A DNA stretch of 64,000 nt from Clostridiaceae bacterium (GTDB lineage Bacteria > Bacillota > Clostridia > Saccharofermentanales > Saccharofermentanaceae). The notes beneath the pieces were generated by a model. The model saw only the letters and a list, made by a program, of their open reading frames with translations, searched no databases and was not told the origin of the DNA. The DNA lies in assembly GCA_012728275.1 (NCBI GenBank), contig JAAYFK010000015.1, positions 16,430 to 80,429 on the forward strand. Reading direction: 5' to 3'. This document shows, in pieces, positions 55,675-64,000 of this stretch. Numbering within the stretch: position 1 is the stretch's first letter; each line of letters opens with the position of its first letter. The position numbers and the translations under genes are program-made.

Positions 55675-57174
55675 CTATGAACTGCTTTTCTTTACAGATT
55701 TTGCCGCCTTGCGTAATTGAATTTGATAAAGTGCTCCCAGCAATTCAATGGCTATAATCGGCATCATGGCAACTATAGCAATCATGCCAAAACCATCAGC
55801 CACCACATCAGCACCTGGAACCTGCGCCGCCATACCCTGAACGAAAGCAAGAGAGAATGTTGCTGTCATCGGTCCTGAAGCAACTCCGCCAGCATCAAAG
55901 GCCATGCCCACAAACAAATCTGGTACAAAATAACTCAACACTATAGCTAAGCCAAATCCCGGAAGCAAATACATCCATAGTTGTATACCAGGTATGAGAA
56001 TTCTCAAGGCCGATAAAAATATAGCAGATCCAACCGCAACAGACATGAAAATTAGAACTATCTGGCGTTTGACTGATCCTCCAGTTACTTCTTCGACTTG
56101 ATTAGTTAATACATGAACTGCTGGCTCAGCAAGTACTGTAGTTAGCCCTAGTAGTACAGCTACTATAAGGGATGGAACACTTGATTCCATTGAGGCTAGC
56201 TTAATTCCTAAACGAGCACCAACTTCCATAAATCCGCCATTAACTCCTAATAGAAATACTACTAGCCCAATAAAAGTAAAGAATATTCCTCGAAAAATAT
56301 CTAATACTTTTCTCTTCTTGTGTTTAAAGAAGAAGATCTGGAAAATAATGTAAGCGATAATTATCGGAAGTAGTGTCAAGAATGATTCCGCCGCTATGTG
56401 AACCATCTTTGATGCATAGACATCGAACAAATTCGTTGAACCGATTTCCGCTTGTGGGAGAGCGCCACTCAGTTTATCTTCTTTTAGAAAAATCCCTGCA
56501 ATCAAAACTCCGAGAATTGCTCCTGTAGACGAAATGCCTACTAATCCAAAACTATCTGCCTCATTCATCTTGCTATCTTTTTTCAGAGAAGATATTCCGG
56601 CTGCTAATGCCAGCATAAAAGGAACCGTAATCGCTCCTGTAGTGGCTCCGGAAGCATCAAAGGCTATTGCCAAAAAATCAGAAGAAGAGAACAATGACAG
56701 GACAAGAATCAAAGCATACGCGCCTGTAAACACATATCTCAGTCGTACTCCCCGAAGAATTCGAATCATTCCAAGAGTCATCATGATGCCTATACCAATA
56801 GAAACAACCATCACCATCAAAGTTTTCTCAAACTGGCCAGAGGTCACGCTATCGACTTGATTAGCAAGAATATGTAGATCGGGTTCTGCAAAAGAAATAA
56901 AAAAACCCAAAATCAGGCTGACCGTAATAATCACAGCAAAACTATTCGAATTAGTAATCGTATTTCCTATGCCGTGTCCAATTGGTTCAAGCCCTTGATC
57001 TATTCCAAACAAGAATATTGTTAGACCCACAATTACAAGAACAGAGCCGATTAGAAAAGAAAATAATAGACTTGAATCCAATGGACTTACAGTGAAATTC
57101 AATCCAAGAACAATGAACGTAATTGGCAACACAGACATCAGAACTTCTTTTAATTTAGCAATAAGCTCGTGCAA
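55675..57174 (-). CDS. DUF1538 membrane protein (duplicated)
   Basis: This 499-residue protein has about a dozen membrane helices and an internal duplication: EPDLHILANQVDSVTSGQ in the first half corresponds to EPAVHVLTNQVEEVTGGS in the second, and FDASGATTGAITVPF to FDAGGVASGPMTATF. It matches DUF1538. The start is TTG with AAGGGGTGA upstream; nearby ATG and GTG are out of frame. The duplicated architecture and PII-like partner suggest a regulated transporter or channel. The substrate is unknown. Confidence 0.82.
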   Translation of the reverse strand: MHELIAKLKEVLMSVLPITFIVLGLNFTVSPLDSSLLFSFLIGSVLVIVGLTIFLFGIDQGLEPIGHGIGNTITNSNSFAVIITVSLILGFFISFAEPDLHILANQVDSVTSGQFEKTLMVMVVSIGIGIMMTLGMIRILRGVRLRYVFTGAYALILVLSLFSSSDFLAIAFDASGATTGAITVPFMLALAAGISSLKKDSKMNEADSFGLVGISSTGAILGVLIAGIFLKEDKLSGALPQAEIGSTNLFDVYASKMVHIAAESFLTLLPIIIAYIIFQIFFFKHKKRKVLDIFRGIFFTFIGLVVFLLGVNGGFMEVGARLGIKLASMESSVPSLIVAVLLGLTTVLAEPAVHVLTNQVEEVTGGSVKRQIVLIFMSVAVGSAIFLSALRILIPGIQLWMYLLPGFGLAIVLSYFVPDLFVGMAFDAGGVASGPMTATFSLAFVQGMAAQVPGADVVADGFGMIAIVAMMPIIAIELLGALYQIQLRKAAKSVKKSSS

Positions 57175-57356
57175 ATCATCACCCCTTAAAAAATATTAAT
57201 TCCTTTGTGAAAATGCTGACTGCATAAAAACCAAGCAAAAGAAATCGCTCGCTTAAGTAAAGAAATAATTATAAATATTATTGCATAAATGCGTGGAATA
57301 TGCCAACGCAGACGAATTACTGAACTGCAACTTACATGAGGCTTGCGGTATGAGTA

Positions 57357-58792
57357 TTAAGAGTTAACAGAGTAATCCTTTTTGAATCCGTGAGCACCAA
57401 AAATTTGCCATTTACCGCCGCCAAGTCGCTCCATTATTGCTTTTCTTTCCTCAGCGCATAGTTTTGGATCAGTATCGACAGAGGTCATCAGGATAGGAGC
57501 ATATTGATTGTACTCAGCTTGTTCAGGTGTAAAGCCTTGCGTATTTATGTAAATATCATTAGTGAAAGCAATATGCTTTGCATAATCAATCAAAACGATT
57601 TCGCCGGGCAAATGTCCACCTTTTCCTTCATATACCTCAAAGTGCAATTCCTCAAAATCAAAAAAACCAATTTGAGTTAGAGGTTCAGTCAAATTCTCAT
57701 AATCATTCCATGGAGTGATAATCTTATCAGGATTTGTGGGCTCGTAAGAAGTTAGTGCTTTGCATATTCTTACGTATGGTTTATGAAGGGGGTTTTTCTC
57801 TCGATATCCATCTTTCCCTTCGTATTCTTTCTTTAAACATAGAGCCGTTTTGGAACTTGTTATCACTTCATCAAACAGAGGCAGTAAACCGCAATGGTGA
57901 CGTCAGCATGTGTTATGAGAATTGTTTTCTTTGTGTTATCAAAATCAACAACGACTTTCTTAATTATTTCGAGCATTTCGTCGGTGTAACAAGCATATCC
58001 GCTATCCACAAAAAGAACCTTATCATTGCTTCTTATGATAGTTGTGTTACTGCCACAAGGTGGCTCAATAAGAGTGATATCAGTTCTATCGGAAACCTTG
58101 TGCGTAGTTATTCTTGGTATGAAAGCTCTTCCTTTTGAAGCCCCAAGAAGTTCAGCAAATTTGCTTATACTAAAAAATGTTCTGTATGGTGATAATCCTT
58201 GCTCGTCAAGTGTTTGCATCGCAAGGTTTACATGAACCAGCAGTTCAATGCTAATATCCTCCGAAAGGCCCATTGTTTGAGTTAGTCCCATAACAAAAGT
58301 CTTGTAGAATATACTGTTATCGAAAACCTTCTCAGTACTGTTATAGTCGATTATGCGAACTTTGCATATTTTTTCGGCTTCCTTAATAAATACAGAAATC
58401 TGATCAGAATCCTCAACATACAAGCCCATTTTAAAGTGCTGATAGCCAGTACCATCTTCCTGAGAACTTATATATGAGATATTAAAGTTGAAATCATTAA
58501 TTAGAGTCAAAACTTTTGTAACGCTACCAGGAACATCTTCAAGGCAGAACTCAAGTAGGACAACACTTGTTCGATCCGCATTACTTTGGAGATATCCAAT
58601 CTTTTCGAGTTCAATATCCGCTTTCTTTAATTGCTCTTCGGTGCCTTCAGCATCAATAAACAAAGTATGTGAATCAACCGCTTTGTTTTAACTTACGCGG
58701 GTAATGTTGATTCCTAAAGCAGCAAAGCAATTACTTGCTTTTAAAAATGCGCCAATATGATCCGGCATAGAGGTAACATATGTCTTCTTCAT
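57357..58792 (-). pseudogene. ACT-domain / metallo-beta-lactamase fold protein, broken twice
   Basis: The original start is at 58792 (GAGGAG upstream; MKKTYVTSMPDHIGAFLKA). An in-frame TAA at 58690-58688 replaces a probable Tyr after NITRVS. The frame then continues (FIDAEGTEEQLKKADIELEK) through a second ACT-like region and an MBL-fold start up to ILITHADV at about 57899. There a one-base loss shifts the frame: the shifted frame reads HCGLLPLFDEVITSSK and goes on to 57357. Restoring a base gives THADVDHCG, the metal-binding motif. Two separate lesions suggest real decay rather than one read error. The two halves are 266 and 169 residues when read as separate ORFs. Confidence 0.85.
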
Positions 58793-58801
58793 CATATCTC
58801 C

Positions 58802-59242
58802 TCATTTATTTATCTTCGTTCTGCATTTTACAATAGCTTCTGTCACATCTTTTAGTACTAGTTCATTGTTTTGATTGTAAACATCGATGGATACTTCTAC
58901 AAGACCGTTTCTTTCACTTCGTTTTACAAGTTTAGTAATAGTTGCCTTGCCAGTGAGAATATCATCAGCATAAACCGGCTTTATCCATTCAATCTTTGTA
59001 GACTTTCCTGCAATCAATTCATTACTAAAAAAGTCAACCTCAAGGTATTTTGCCCAAACACTCACAAAAGACATTATGCCAGGTGCTATCAGTTTGCCAA
59101 AATGCGAGCTTGTAGCATATTCCTCATCAGTATGAAGCGGAATATTATCATAATCACGGGCAAATTCCATCATCTTATTCTTTTCGATTATGGCAGGAGC
59201 AGTATCTACTTTCATGCCGAGTCTAAGTTCATCAAAATACAT
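58802..59242 (-). CDS. MaoC-like hotdog-fold dehydratase
   Basis: The ATG at 59242 has GAGGTG upstream; an in-frame start 12 bases earlier has no site. The 146-residue product opens YFDELRLGMKVDTAP, then FARDYDNIPLHTDEEYA matches the MaoC catalytic segment (Asp and His), and FGKLIAPGIMSF follows. By family it hydrates enoyl-CoA or related thioesters. It lies 9 bp upstream of the ACT/MBL pseudogene and may have been part of the same operon. Confidence 0.85.
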   Translation of the reverse strand: MYFDELRLGMKVDTAPAIIEKNKMMEFARDYDNIPLHTDEEYATSSHFGKLIAPGIMSFVSVWAKYLEVDFFSNELIAGKSTKIEWIKPVYADDILTGKATITKLVKRSERNGLVEVSIDVYNQNNELVLKDVTEAIVKCRTKINK

Positions 59243-59351
59243 AGAACACCTCATATGCGAACAGGTTAATAGTTTATATAGTGTCTATCAACCTGCATAT
59301 AACTCTACTTAAAATATATCTGAGCAAGCAATAATTCAATATTATATTGGT

Positions 59352-59978
59352 TTATTGATCGAAAAGCGACAGAATCATTTCTCTCATACTGCCTTTTTTA
59401 ATGCTCAGGAGTCGTTCGATATTGTATATTAATGCATCGATTTTCTTTTGGCGCTCACTTTCTGAGATATCAACGAGATCGTCAAAAGCATAACTGGCAT
59501 AGACCATAATTGTCTCAATTACTTCGTCAGGATAATCCGTCGAGCAAAGTCCTTCGCTTATGGCTTCCTTCAGAATACCGCTTATTATTGGATTTACATT
59601 CAACAGAAGTGCCTCCTGCGTCATTTGGTGCATGAGGGCATTCTTCGGATTGTGTATTTGATTGGTTAGTTCTTCTCCAAGTTTGCTATCTACCTTTATT
59701 GCAGAGACTGCTAGGAAGATTCTCTGGAGAGTTGGTATTTCCTTGTTCTGAGCTACTGACTTCGCTTTCTCAGCCATAATAGCAATTTGTCGGTCAATCA
59801 CGGCGCTAAGAATATCTTCTTTTGATTTGAAGTGATAATAAAGCGTTCCACGCGCTATTCCTATTGCATTGAGAATATCTGTGGTGCTGGTATTCTCATA
59901 GCCTTGGCTTACGAAAAGTCTCTCAGCTGTATCCAGTATTTCACTCTTTCTTATATCCGCTTCTTTGACGATTCTCAT
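59352..59978 (-). CDS. TetR-family repressor
   Basis: The ATG at 59978 follows GGAGG at a longish spacing; an in-frame ATG-like start 48 bases upstream is possible. The 208-residue product has the TetR N-terminal helix-turn-helix (ILDTAERLFVSQGYENTSTT, then IGIARGTLYYHFKSKEDIL). The C-terminal ligand domain is not assignable. It lies upstream of the MaoC gene in the same direction. Confidence 0.9.
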   Translation of the reverse strand: MRIVKEADIRKSEILDTAERLFVSQGYENTSTTDILNAIGIARGTLYYHFKSKEDILSAVIDRQIAIMAEKAKSVAQNKEIPTLQRIFLAVSAIKVDSKLGEELTNQIHNPKNALMHQMTQEALLLNVNPIISGILKEAISEGLCSTDYPDEVIETIMVYASYAFDDLVDISESERQKKIDALIYNIERLLSIKKGSMREMILSLFDQ

Positions 59979-60068
59979 AATTCCATTGACCTCCAGACCG
60001 ACAACCTGTCTGTTTAACTTTAGCACAATGCTTAATTATAAGCTATAGATTCTTTTCGATGGGCCGCA

Positions 60069-60488
60069 TTACTTTGAATTCGAGTCAGTATCTTTCTTCT
60101 TTGTCCTTATCTGTAAAGTTTCTCTTCTTCTCCAACAAATAAGAAACAAAGCTCCGATAACAAATGCAGGTCCAGCAATAGTTAAACTCCAAGTTATAGC
60201 AAAATACCATGGTAAATCTGAATTGACTACATTAAATACAACTAATCCAATATATATGATTCCCGCACCAAAATAACTTACTACACCAACGATTTCCTTC
60301 TTCCAAGCTATGGCAAGTAAGACAGCCATAATGATAGATGGAATATTGTGAATTAATATACCAAGTAAGATTTCTCCTATGCTTAGTCCTGGCTCAAACA
60401 CATCTAAAGAAAACATTGTCAAAAAACAAATAAACAGAATTGATAGAATTCTTGGAGCCCAGTATATTATCCCTTCAGATTTAGTCAT
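60069..60488 (-). CDS. Small four-helix membrane protein, unknown
   Basis: This 139-residue protein has four hydrophobic segments (ILSILFICFLTMFSL, IIMAVLLAIAW, FGAGIIYIGLVVFNV and PAFVIGALFLICW) and a basic C-terminal tail. It starts from ATG with AAGGGG. Similar small membrane proteins occur in Clostridia, but I do not know a function. It lies between TetR and the GyrI-like gene. Confidence 0.6.
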   Translation of the reverse strand: MTKSEGIIYWAPRILSILFICFLTMFSLDVFEPGLSIGEILLGILIHNIPSIIMAVLLAIAWKKEIVGVVSYFGAGIIYIGLVVFNVVNSDLPWYFAITWSLTIAGPAFVIGALFLICWRRRETLQIRTKKKDTDSNSK

Positions 60489-60570
60489 TTTCTGATCCCC
60501 TTTCTATATCAAGACACTACAGAATTTGCTTATCTCAAAAACTTTAGTGCAAACGGTATAACATAATTTG

Positions 60571-61203
60571 TCATACTCGTTTAATTGGGTGTCTAATTAC
60601 GGTTTTCATTTTGTCGGGCGATGTTTTTCTAGGATCAGAAAGATATATTTCGTGATGAAAACGAGAATCGGAGAAATCATGCTCATAACCGCTTACCGCA
60701 ATATACTTACTCATTAATTCTATGGTCGCGGGCTCACTATCAAACGGTCCAGTATGCAATATCTGCACACACAAACCCTCATCAATGGTTAAAAACTCAG
60801 TAATAGAGCAATCCATTTTCTTCTTGCTAGTTGCTGTTTCTATAGCCCATCCAAAGTCTTTCCTAGTAATAAAAGCAGGTAAACGGATTACGGATATCCA
60901 GCAAAATTCTGATTTATCACTGTAATCAACTCCTTCAATGCCCTCCTGCCACCAAAATCCTTCAAGTGGCGGAACTGCATATTCGAAAAAGCCCTTAATC
61001 TGATAGTTACTCAAGTAACTCATTTTTAAAGTATAAGCTACTGCATAAAGTACCCCAACCGCCTGTTGATAAGAGCCACCCACGTCATTAGGATTACCTT
61101 TCCCTCTGACCGCGATAAAATTTGCCTTCGGAACAGTTACGATTTCTGGGATATTCTTTGGCATATAGAATTTTTTATATTCTTTCTTAAAATCAAAAGC
61201 CAT
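60571..61203 (-). CDS. GyrI-like small-molecule-binding protein
   Basis: This 210-residue protein matches stand-alone GyrI-like (SOUL/effector-binding) proteins, with VPKANFIAVRGKGNPND at residues 24-40, FEYAVPPLEGFWWQ in the middle and HHEIYLSDPRKTSPDKMKTV at the end. The ATG follows AAGGGGG. Family members bind or hydrolyse small cationic or cyclopropanoid compounds; the ligand here is unknown. Confidence 0.85.
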   Translation of the reverse strand: MAFDFKKEYKKFYMPKNIPEIVTVPKANFIAVRGKGNPNDVGGSYQQAVGVLYAVAYTLKMSYLSNYQIKGFFEYAVPPLEGFWWQEGIEGVDYSDKSEFCWISVIRLPAFITRKDFGWAIETATSKKKMDCSITEFLTIDEGLCVQILHTGPFDSEPATIELMSKYIAVSGYEHDFSDSRFHHEIYLSDPRKTSPDKMKTVIRHPIKRV

Positions 61204-61385
61204 AAGATCTCGCCCCCTTGGATAATTGAATCGAAAAGCTCAAGCATTTATTGTTATGTTGCTTTCATTGTATCGCATTTTTGCTTAAATGTTTGATTTT
61301 TTTGAGAATTTCGATTAACTTACCGCTGAGACTGGAGACAATCATCATACCTATGCTTCGCTACATAGTACGCAATTTCTAATCT

Positions 61386-61928
61386 CTATTCTCTAATCTT
61401 TTTTTCGGACTTAAGGTCTGCAATTTTCTTTCGAATAGGTTCACCAAGAATAAAGAAAGTAATACTAGAAATTATTAATGCACTACCAAATACTAGAAGA
61501 ATCCAGAAAGGTGCGTCTCTTCTGGATGTATATAGGATCATATTAATAAATAAAAGTATTCCAGCCCCAAGTTGTGATAAAGCAACACTATTAAAAACGA
61601 TATTCCTTCTCTTATACTGTTCAATTTGATTATCGAGATCGGTATATAAATCAAAAGCTCCGTCATTTTCGTTTTTTCGCAAATAGACTCTTCCGGCATA
61701 GTTAGCCACAACAGTAATTCCTAATTCCTCAAGAAACTCATAGTAATCAGATCGATTTTGCTTCTTGGGAATCTCAATCTTGTATAGATATTTTGTTGGG
61801 TTAACATCTTCAAACTCATAAGTTCCTTTATAGTAATTTAGTAGCATAAGGCCATTTTGTCCCTGCTCATTTAACCATTGCTCCTCTTTGTCAAAATCCA
61901 AAAATGCCTTTTTAATTTCCTTTTTCAT
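61386..61928 (-). CDS. DUF2812 membrane protein
   Basis: This 180-residue protein has an N-terminal soluble region (KEEQWLNEQGQNGLMLLNYY) and two C-terminal membrane helices (AGILLFINMILYTS and ILLVFGSALIISSITFF). It belongs to the DUF2812 family, which is commonly encoded after a PadR regulator. Its start overlaps the padR 3' end by 17 bases. The function is unknown; it may act in an envelope response controlled by the PadR protein. Confidence 0.82.
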   Translation of the reverse strand: MKKEIKKAFLDFDKEEQWLNEQGQNGLMLLNYYKGTYEFEDVNPTKYLYKIEIPKKQNRSDYYEFLEELGITVVANYAGRVYLRKNENDGAFDLYTDLDNQIEQYKRRNIVFNSVALSQLGAGILLFINMILYTSRRDAPFWILLVFGSALIISSITFFILGEPIRKKIADLKSEKKIRE

Positions 61929-62253
61929 TCTCGCTACCTCCCAATATTGCTTCAGCAGTTTTTAGTAACTCTCTTAATCTAACTAGTTCTTTATTGAAAG
62001 ACTGCTTGCCTAACTTGGTAATGATATATTCTTTCTTGCGATCCTTACTTGACTCCTCAAAACTTTGAATTAGTCCTTTCTTCTCTAATGTGTTGAGAGC
62101 TCCATAGAGGGTACCTGCTCCGAGGCTTACTCGCTTCTGGGTCAGGTCTGCAATATTTTTCATTAGGGCATAACCATGCATTGGCTGATGCAAGGAAAGT
62201 AAAATATAAAACACAGCTTCAGTAAATGCTCCACGATCAGTACTTTCTGGCAT
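61912..62253 (-). CDS. PadR-family transcriptional regulator
   Basis: This 113-residue winged-helix repressor has the PadR hallmarks: EAVFYILLSLHQPMHGYALM, LGAGTLYGALNTLEKKGLI, and KDRKKEYIITKLGKQ for the wing. The ATG has AGGAGG. It precedes and overlaps the DUF2812 gene. A palindrome overlapping its own promoter suggests autoregulation. Confidence 0.92.
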   Translation of the reverse strand: MPESTDRGAFTEAVFYILLSLHQPMHGYALMKNIADLTQKRVSLGAGTLYGALNTLEKKGLIQSFEESSKDRKKEYIITKLGKQSFNKELVRLRELLKTAEAILGGSENEKGN

Positions 62254-62282
62254 TTCTTGATCCTCCTATTACGTTTGACGAT

Positions 62283-62328
62283 ATATCGGCTTAAGTAATA
62301 CTTTATCGGAAGCCGATATAGTTGTCAA
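62283..62328 (-). promoter_or_regulatory. padR promoter and operator-like palindrome
   Basis: On the minus strand TTGACA (62323-62328) and TAAAGT (62300-62305) are 17 bp apart. The inverted repeat ATATCGGCTT (62283-62292) and AAGCCGATAT (62310-62319) places one arm between the -35 and -10 and the other just downstream of the -10. This is a natural site for PadR autorepression. Confidence 0.75.
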
Positions 62329-62491
62329 TAATTTTCTTGAGTAATTGGACGTCCAATTTTGATTTCATCATGACGCGTATACCCTACATCTTTTTATATC
62401 TGTGATGAGAGACTGTGGAAACTACCTTTGATTGAGAGCTGTTGTTCTCCAATGGCTAGTTATACTCCTGCCAAATTGATCTAACATTTTA

Positions 62492-63733
62492 TTAAATACT
62501 GCGGTTAAGTCTTGATGAAGCCAAATACAGCGGAATTGCCATAAGCTGGGTGGCAACGGACACAGCAATCATTGCCGGTATGCTTACATCATAAAGTACA
62601 CCCATAAGCCAGCTTCCAAGGAACCAGAAGACCCCGAAGGAACACTCAAAAATGCCATAGCCTGTAGCTCTGCTAGCCTTTGGGACCATATTCGTCACAG
62701 CGGCTTTTAGTATAGACTCCTGTGCGCCCATGCCCACGCCCCAGAGGGCGATGCCCAGTAGCACCATAGGAACGGAATGTAAGCCGAATACAAAGATTGC
62801 AAAAGGGGCAGAAATAATTGTTGACCAAATAAGTGCCTTCACACCTTTTTTATCGTACATAAGCCCGAAAAACAGAGCAGCCACCGCGTCTATCAGCATG
62901 GCGCCCGCATAGAGCAAAGGCAGCGTCCCGCTGTTAACAAGCGTGGTCGTTTCAGTGAGGCCAGATGAAAGATTGGCATAGGTATTCGATACATGCATGA
63001 TAATAATTGAGTAGTCAATGAAGCCGAACGCGAACAGACTGATACCGGCGATATATAGAATGAACTCCTTCTTCATCTTGAATGGAATGTATTCCTTTGG
63101 TTCCGGTTCAAAGTGCTCTGGATTCGAAAATTTATGCTTCGTCACGAGCAGCAGGATAATGGTAATTGCACCTGGAATCGCAAGTACCGCGAACCCAGTG
63201 GAATAAACCTCAAATGTCGAGCCCTCCGTCTTGAAAAGCATGACGAGATAGAGCAGTACCGGTCCAAGGAACGCGCCAATCTGGTCGAGTACTTCCTGAA
63301 TGCCGAAGCTTTTTCCAGCACCTTCCTGAGAGGCAGCAAAAGACATAATGGTATCCTTCGCCGGTTTTTTTATGGCCTTGCCCATGCGCTGGATAACCAG
63401 CAGAGCACAGGCGGCAATCCATCCGTGCTCACCAACAAGTGCAAGGGCAGGAACAGCCATTACATCCAGTATGTACCCAGCAACGGTCATAGGCCAGTAT
63501 TGCTTTGTTTTGTCAGTAAGCTTGCCAAACATATATCGCATGGAGTAGCCAATAAGTTCGCCCAATCCAGATATAAACCCAATTGTCCCTGCAGATGCAC
63601 CAAGAAGAGAGAGATACGCGCCCCGGATGCTGGATGCTCCTTCATGCGTCATATCCGAAAAAAGGCTGACAATGCCAAACAATAGTATAAACAGCATAGC
63701 CTTCGAAAATTTTTCCTTCTTACTACTTCCCAT
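62492..63733 (-). CDS. MFS transporter, GC-rich and probably acquired
   Basis: This 413-residue major facilitator has about twelve helices. The first loop FGKLTDKTKQYWP fits the MFS A-like motif, and FGLMYDKKGVKAL is its repeat in the second half. The substrate is unknown; drug or metabolite efflux is common for such relatives. Base composition differs from the neighbours: a hand count gives 36 G/C of 60 at 62881-62940, against 25 of 60 at 60121-60180. That suggests horizontal transfer. The ATG has GAGAGAG upstream. Confidence 0.85.
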   Translation of the reverse strand: MGSSKKEKFSKAMLFILLFGIVSLFSDMTHEGASSIRGAYLSLLGASAGTIGFISGLGELIGYSMRYMFGKLTDKTKQYWPMTVAGYILDVMAVPALALVGEHGWIAACALLVIQRMGKAIKKPAKDTIMSFAASQEGAGKSFGIQEVLDQIGAFLGPVLLYLVMLFKTEGSTFEVYSTGFAVLAIPGAITIILLLVTKHKFSNPEHFEPEPKEYIPFKMKKEFILYIAGISLFAFGFIDYSIIIMHVSNTYANLSSGLTETTTLVNSGTLPLLYAGAMLIDAVAALFFGLMYDKKGVKALIWSTIISAPFAIFVFGLHSVPMVLLGIALWGVGMGAQESILKAAVTNMVPKASRATGYGIFECSFGVFWFLGSWLMGVLYDVSIPAMIAVSVATQLMAIPLYLASSRLNRSI

Positions 63734-63764
63734 TTTGATACTCTCTCTTTACAATATATGAGAC

Positions 63765-63788
63765 CTTGACATATTCTAATTAGTCAAG
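63765..63788. promoter_or_regulatory. Inverted repeat upstream of the MFS gene
   Basis: CTTGAC (63765-63770) and GTCAAG (63783-63788) flank a 12-bp AT-rich centre, 31-55 bp upstream of the MFS start. It has the size of a MarR- or TetR-type operator. The minus-strand TTGACT within it could be a -35 box, but no good -10 follows. The remaining bases to 64000 show nothing further. Confidence 0.4.
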
Positions 63789-64000
63789 ATAAGTATGCGT
63801 AACTACAATGTTTACGTAAGTAGTCAACCGCAATTCGAGGTATAAAGCAAGCACCAATTTGGTTGAAAAAGTTATCTGGCGGTAGGGGGAGAAAGCACAT
63901 ATGCGTGCTGATATTCCATTTTATTGGTTTCTAGCGCAAATAAAGATCTCACACTTTGATACACTTTGACGATGCTATTACTATCGCTATAATGAGAAAA

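Noticed and set aside
57357..58663. Two separate intact genes, ACT protein and MBL-fold protein
   Set aside because: The split falls within the metal-binding motif and an upstream in-frame stop cuts off the conserved N-terminus, so a broken single gene fits better.
63113..63685. Plus-strand frame of 190 codons over the MFS gene
   Set aside because: It arises from the high GC of the MFS gene on the other strand; the peptide is Arg/Cys-rich without motifs.

Overview
The window reads as a chromosomal segment of an anaerobic, low-GC Firmicute of the class Clostridia. The signs are the [FeFe]-hydrogenase maturase HydG, two ferredoxin-linked 2-oxoacid oxidoreductases, the paired GlgC/GlgD glycogen enzymes, DnaE next to PfkA, strong AGGAGG-type ribosome sites, and several TTG and GTG starts. 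A carbohydrate-fermenting gut or digester clostridium (Oscillospiraceae, Lachnospiraceae or Saccharofermentans type) fits, but I cannot name the genus. I saw no phage, insertion sequence, CRISPR array or rRNA. There is one tRNA, tRNA-Leu(GAG).

Layout. 1-2.0 kb: a secreted glucosaminidase that runs off the left edge. 2.1-3.9 kb: a hydrogenase-linked regulator and hydG. 4.0-4.9 kb: an Ogg-type DNA glycosylase, tail to tail with the indolepyruvate:ferredoxin oxidoreductase operon iorA-iorB (4.9-7.2 kb). 7.4-11 kb: a TspO-like membrane protein, the tRNA, and a large Thr/Pro/Val-rich surface protein with a choice-of-anchor A domain. 11-21.7 kb: two tandem zinc-ribbon membrane proteins joined to a glycogen operon transcribed glgB-glgC-glgD-glgA-GH13. 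21.9-24.5 kb: a four-subunit 2-oxoacid:ferredoxin oxidoreductase operon (vorDABC-like). 24.6-36.6 kb: a pentose/xylo-oligosaccharide region with aldose epimerase, GH3 glycosidase, AraC regulator, sugar ABC transporter, YesL-like protein, split transketolase and xylulokinase. A GH43 enzyme at 53-55 kb probably belongs to the same metabolism.

36.9-49.5 kb holds an SPFH protein with zinc ribbons, a P-loop ATPase, a membrane diguanylate cyclase, and a housekeeping block uvrB-dnaE, pfkA, mutS2; uvrB carries a near-consensus SOS box. 49.6-51.9 kb is an ABC exporter. 52.3-54.9 kb is a GH43 gene followed closely by two Cys-rich small proteins. 55-57.2 kb is a DUF1538 membrane protein paired with a tandem PII-like protein. 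From 57.3 kb the window becomes a mosaic: a doubly broken ACT/metallo-beta-lactamase pseudogene, MaoC, TetR, small membrane proteins, GyrI-like, DUF2812/PadR with an operator-like palindrome on its promoter, and a GC-rich MFS transporter that looks recently acquired.

Together the genes describe uptake of plant oligosaccharides, entry of xylose into the pentose phosphate pathway, storage of excess glucose as glycogen, and oxidation of amino-acid-derived 2-oxoacids with ferredoxin whose electrons can leave as hydrogen. No clearly new defence or mobile system is visible. The least explained units are the DUF1538/PII-like pair, the GH43-linked Cys-rich pair, the zinc-ribbon proteins tied to the glycogen operon, and the repeat-rich surface protein.
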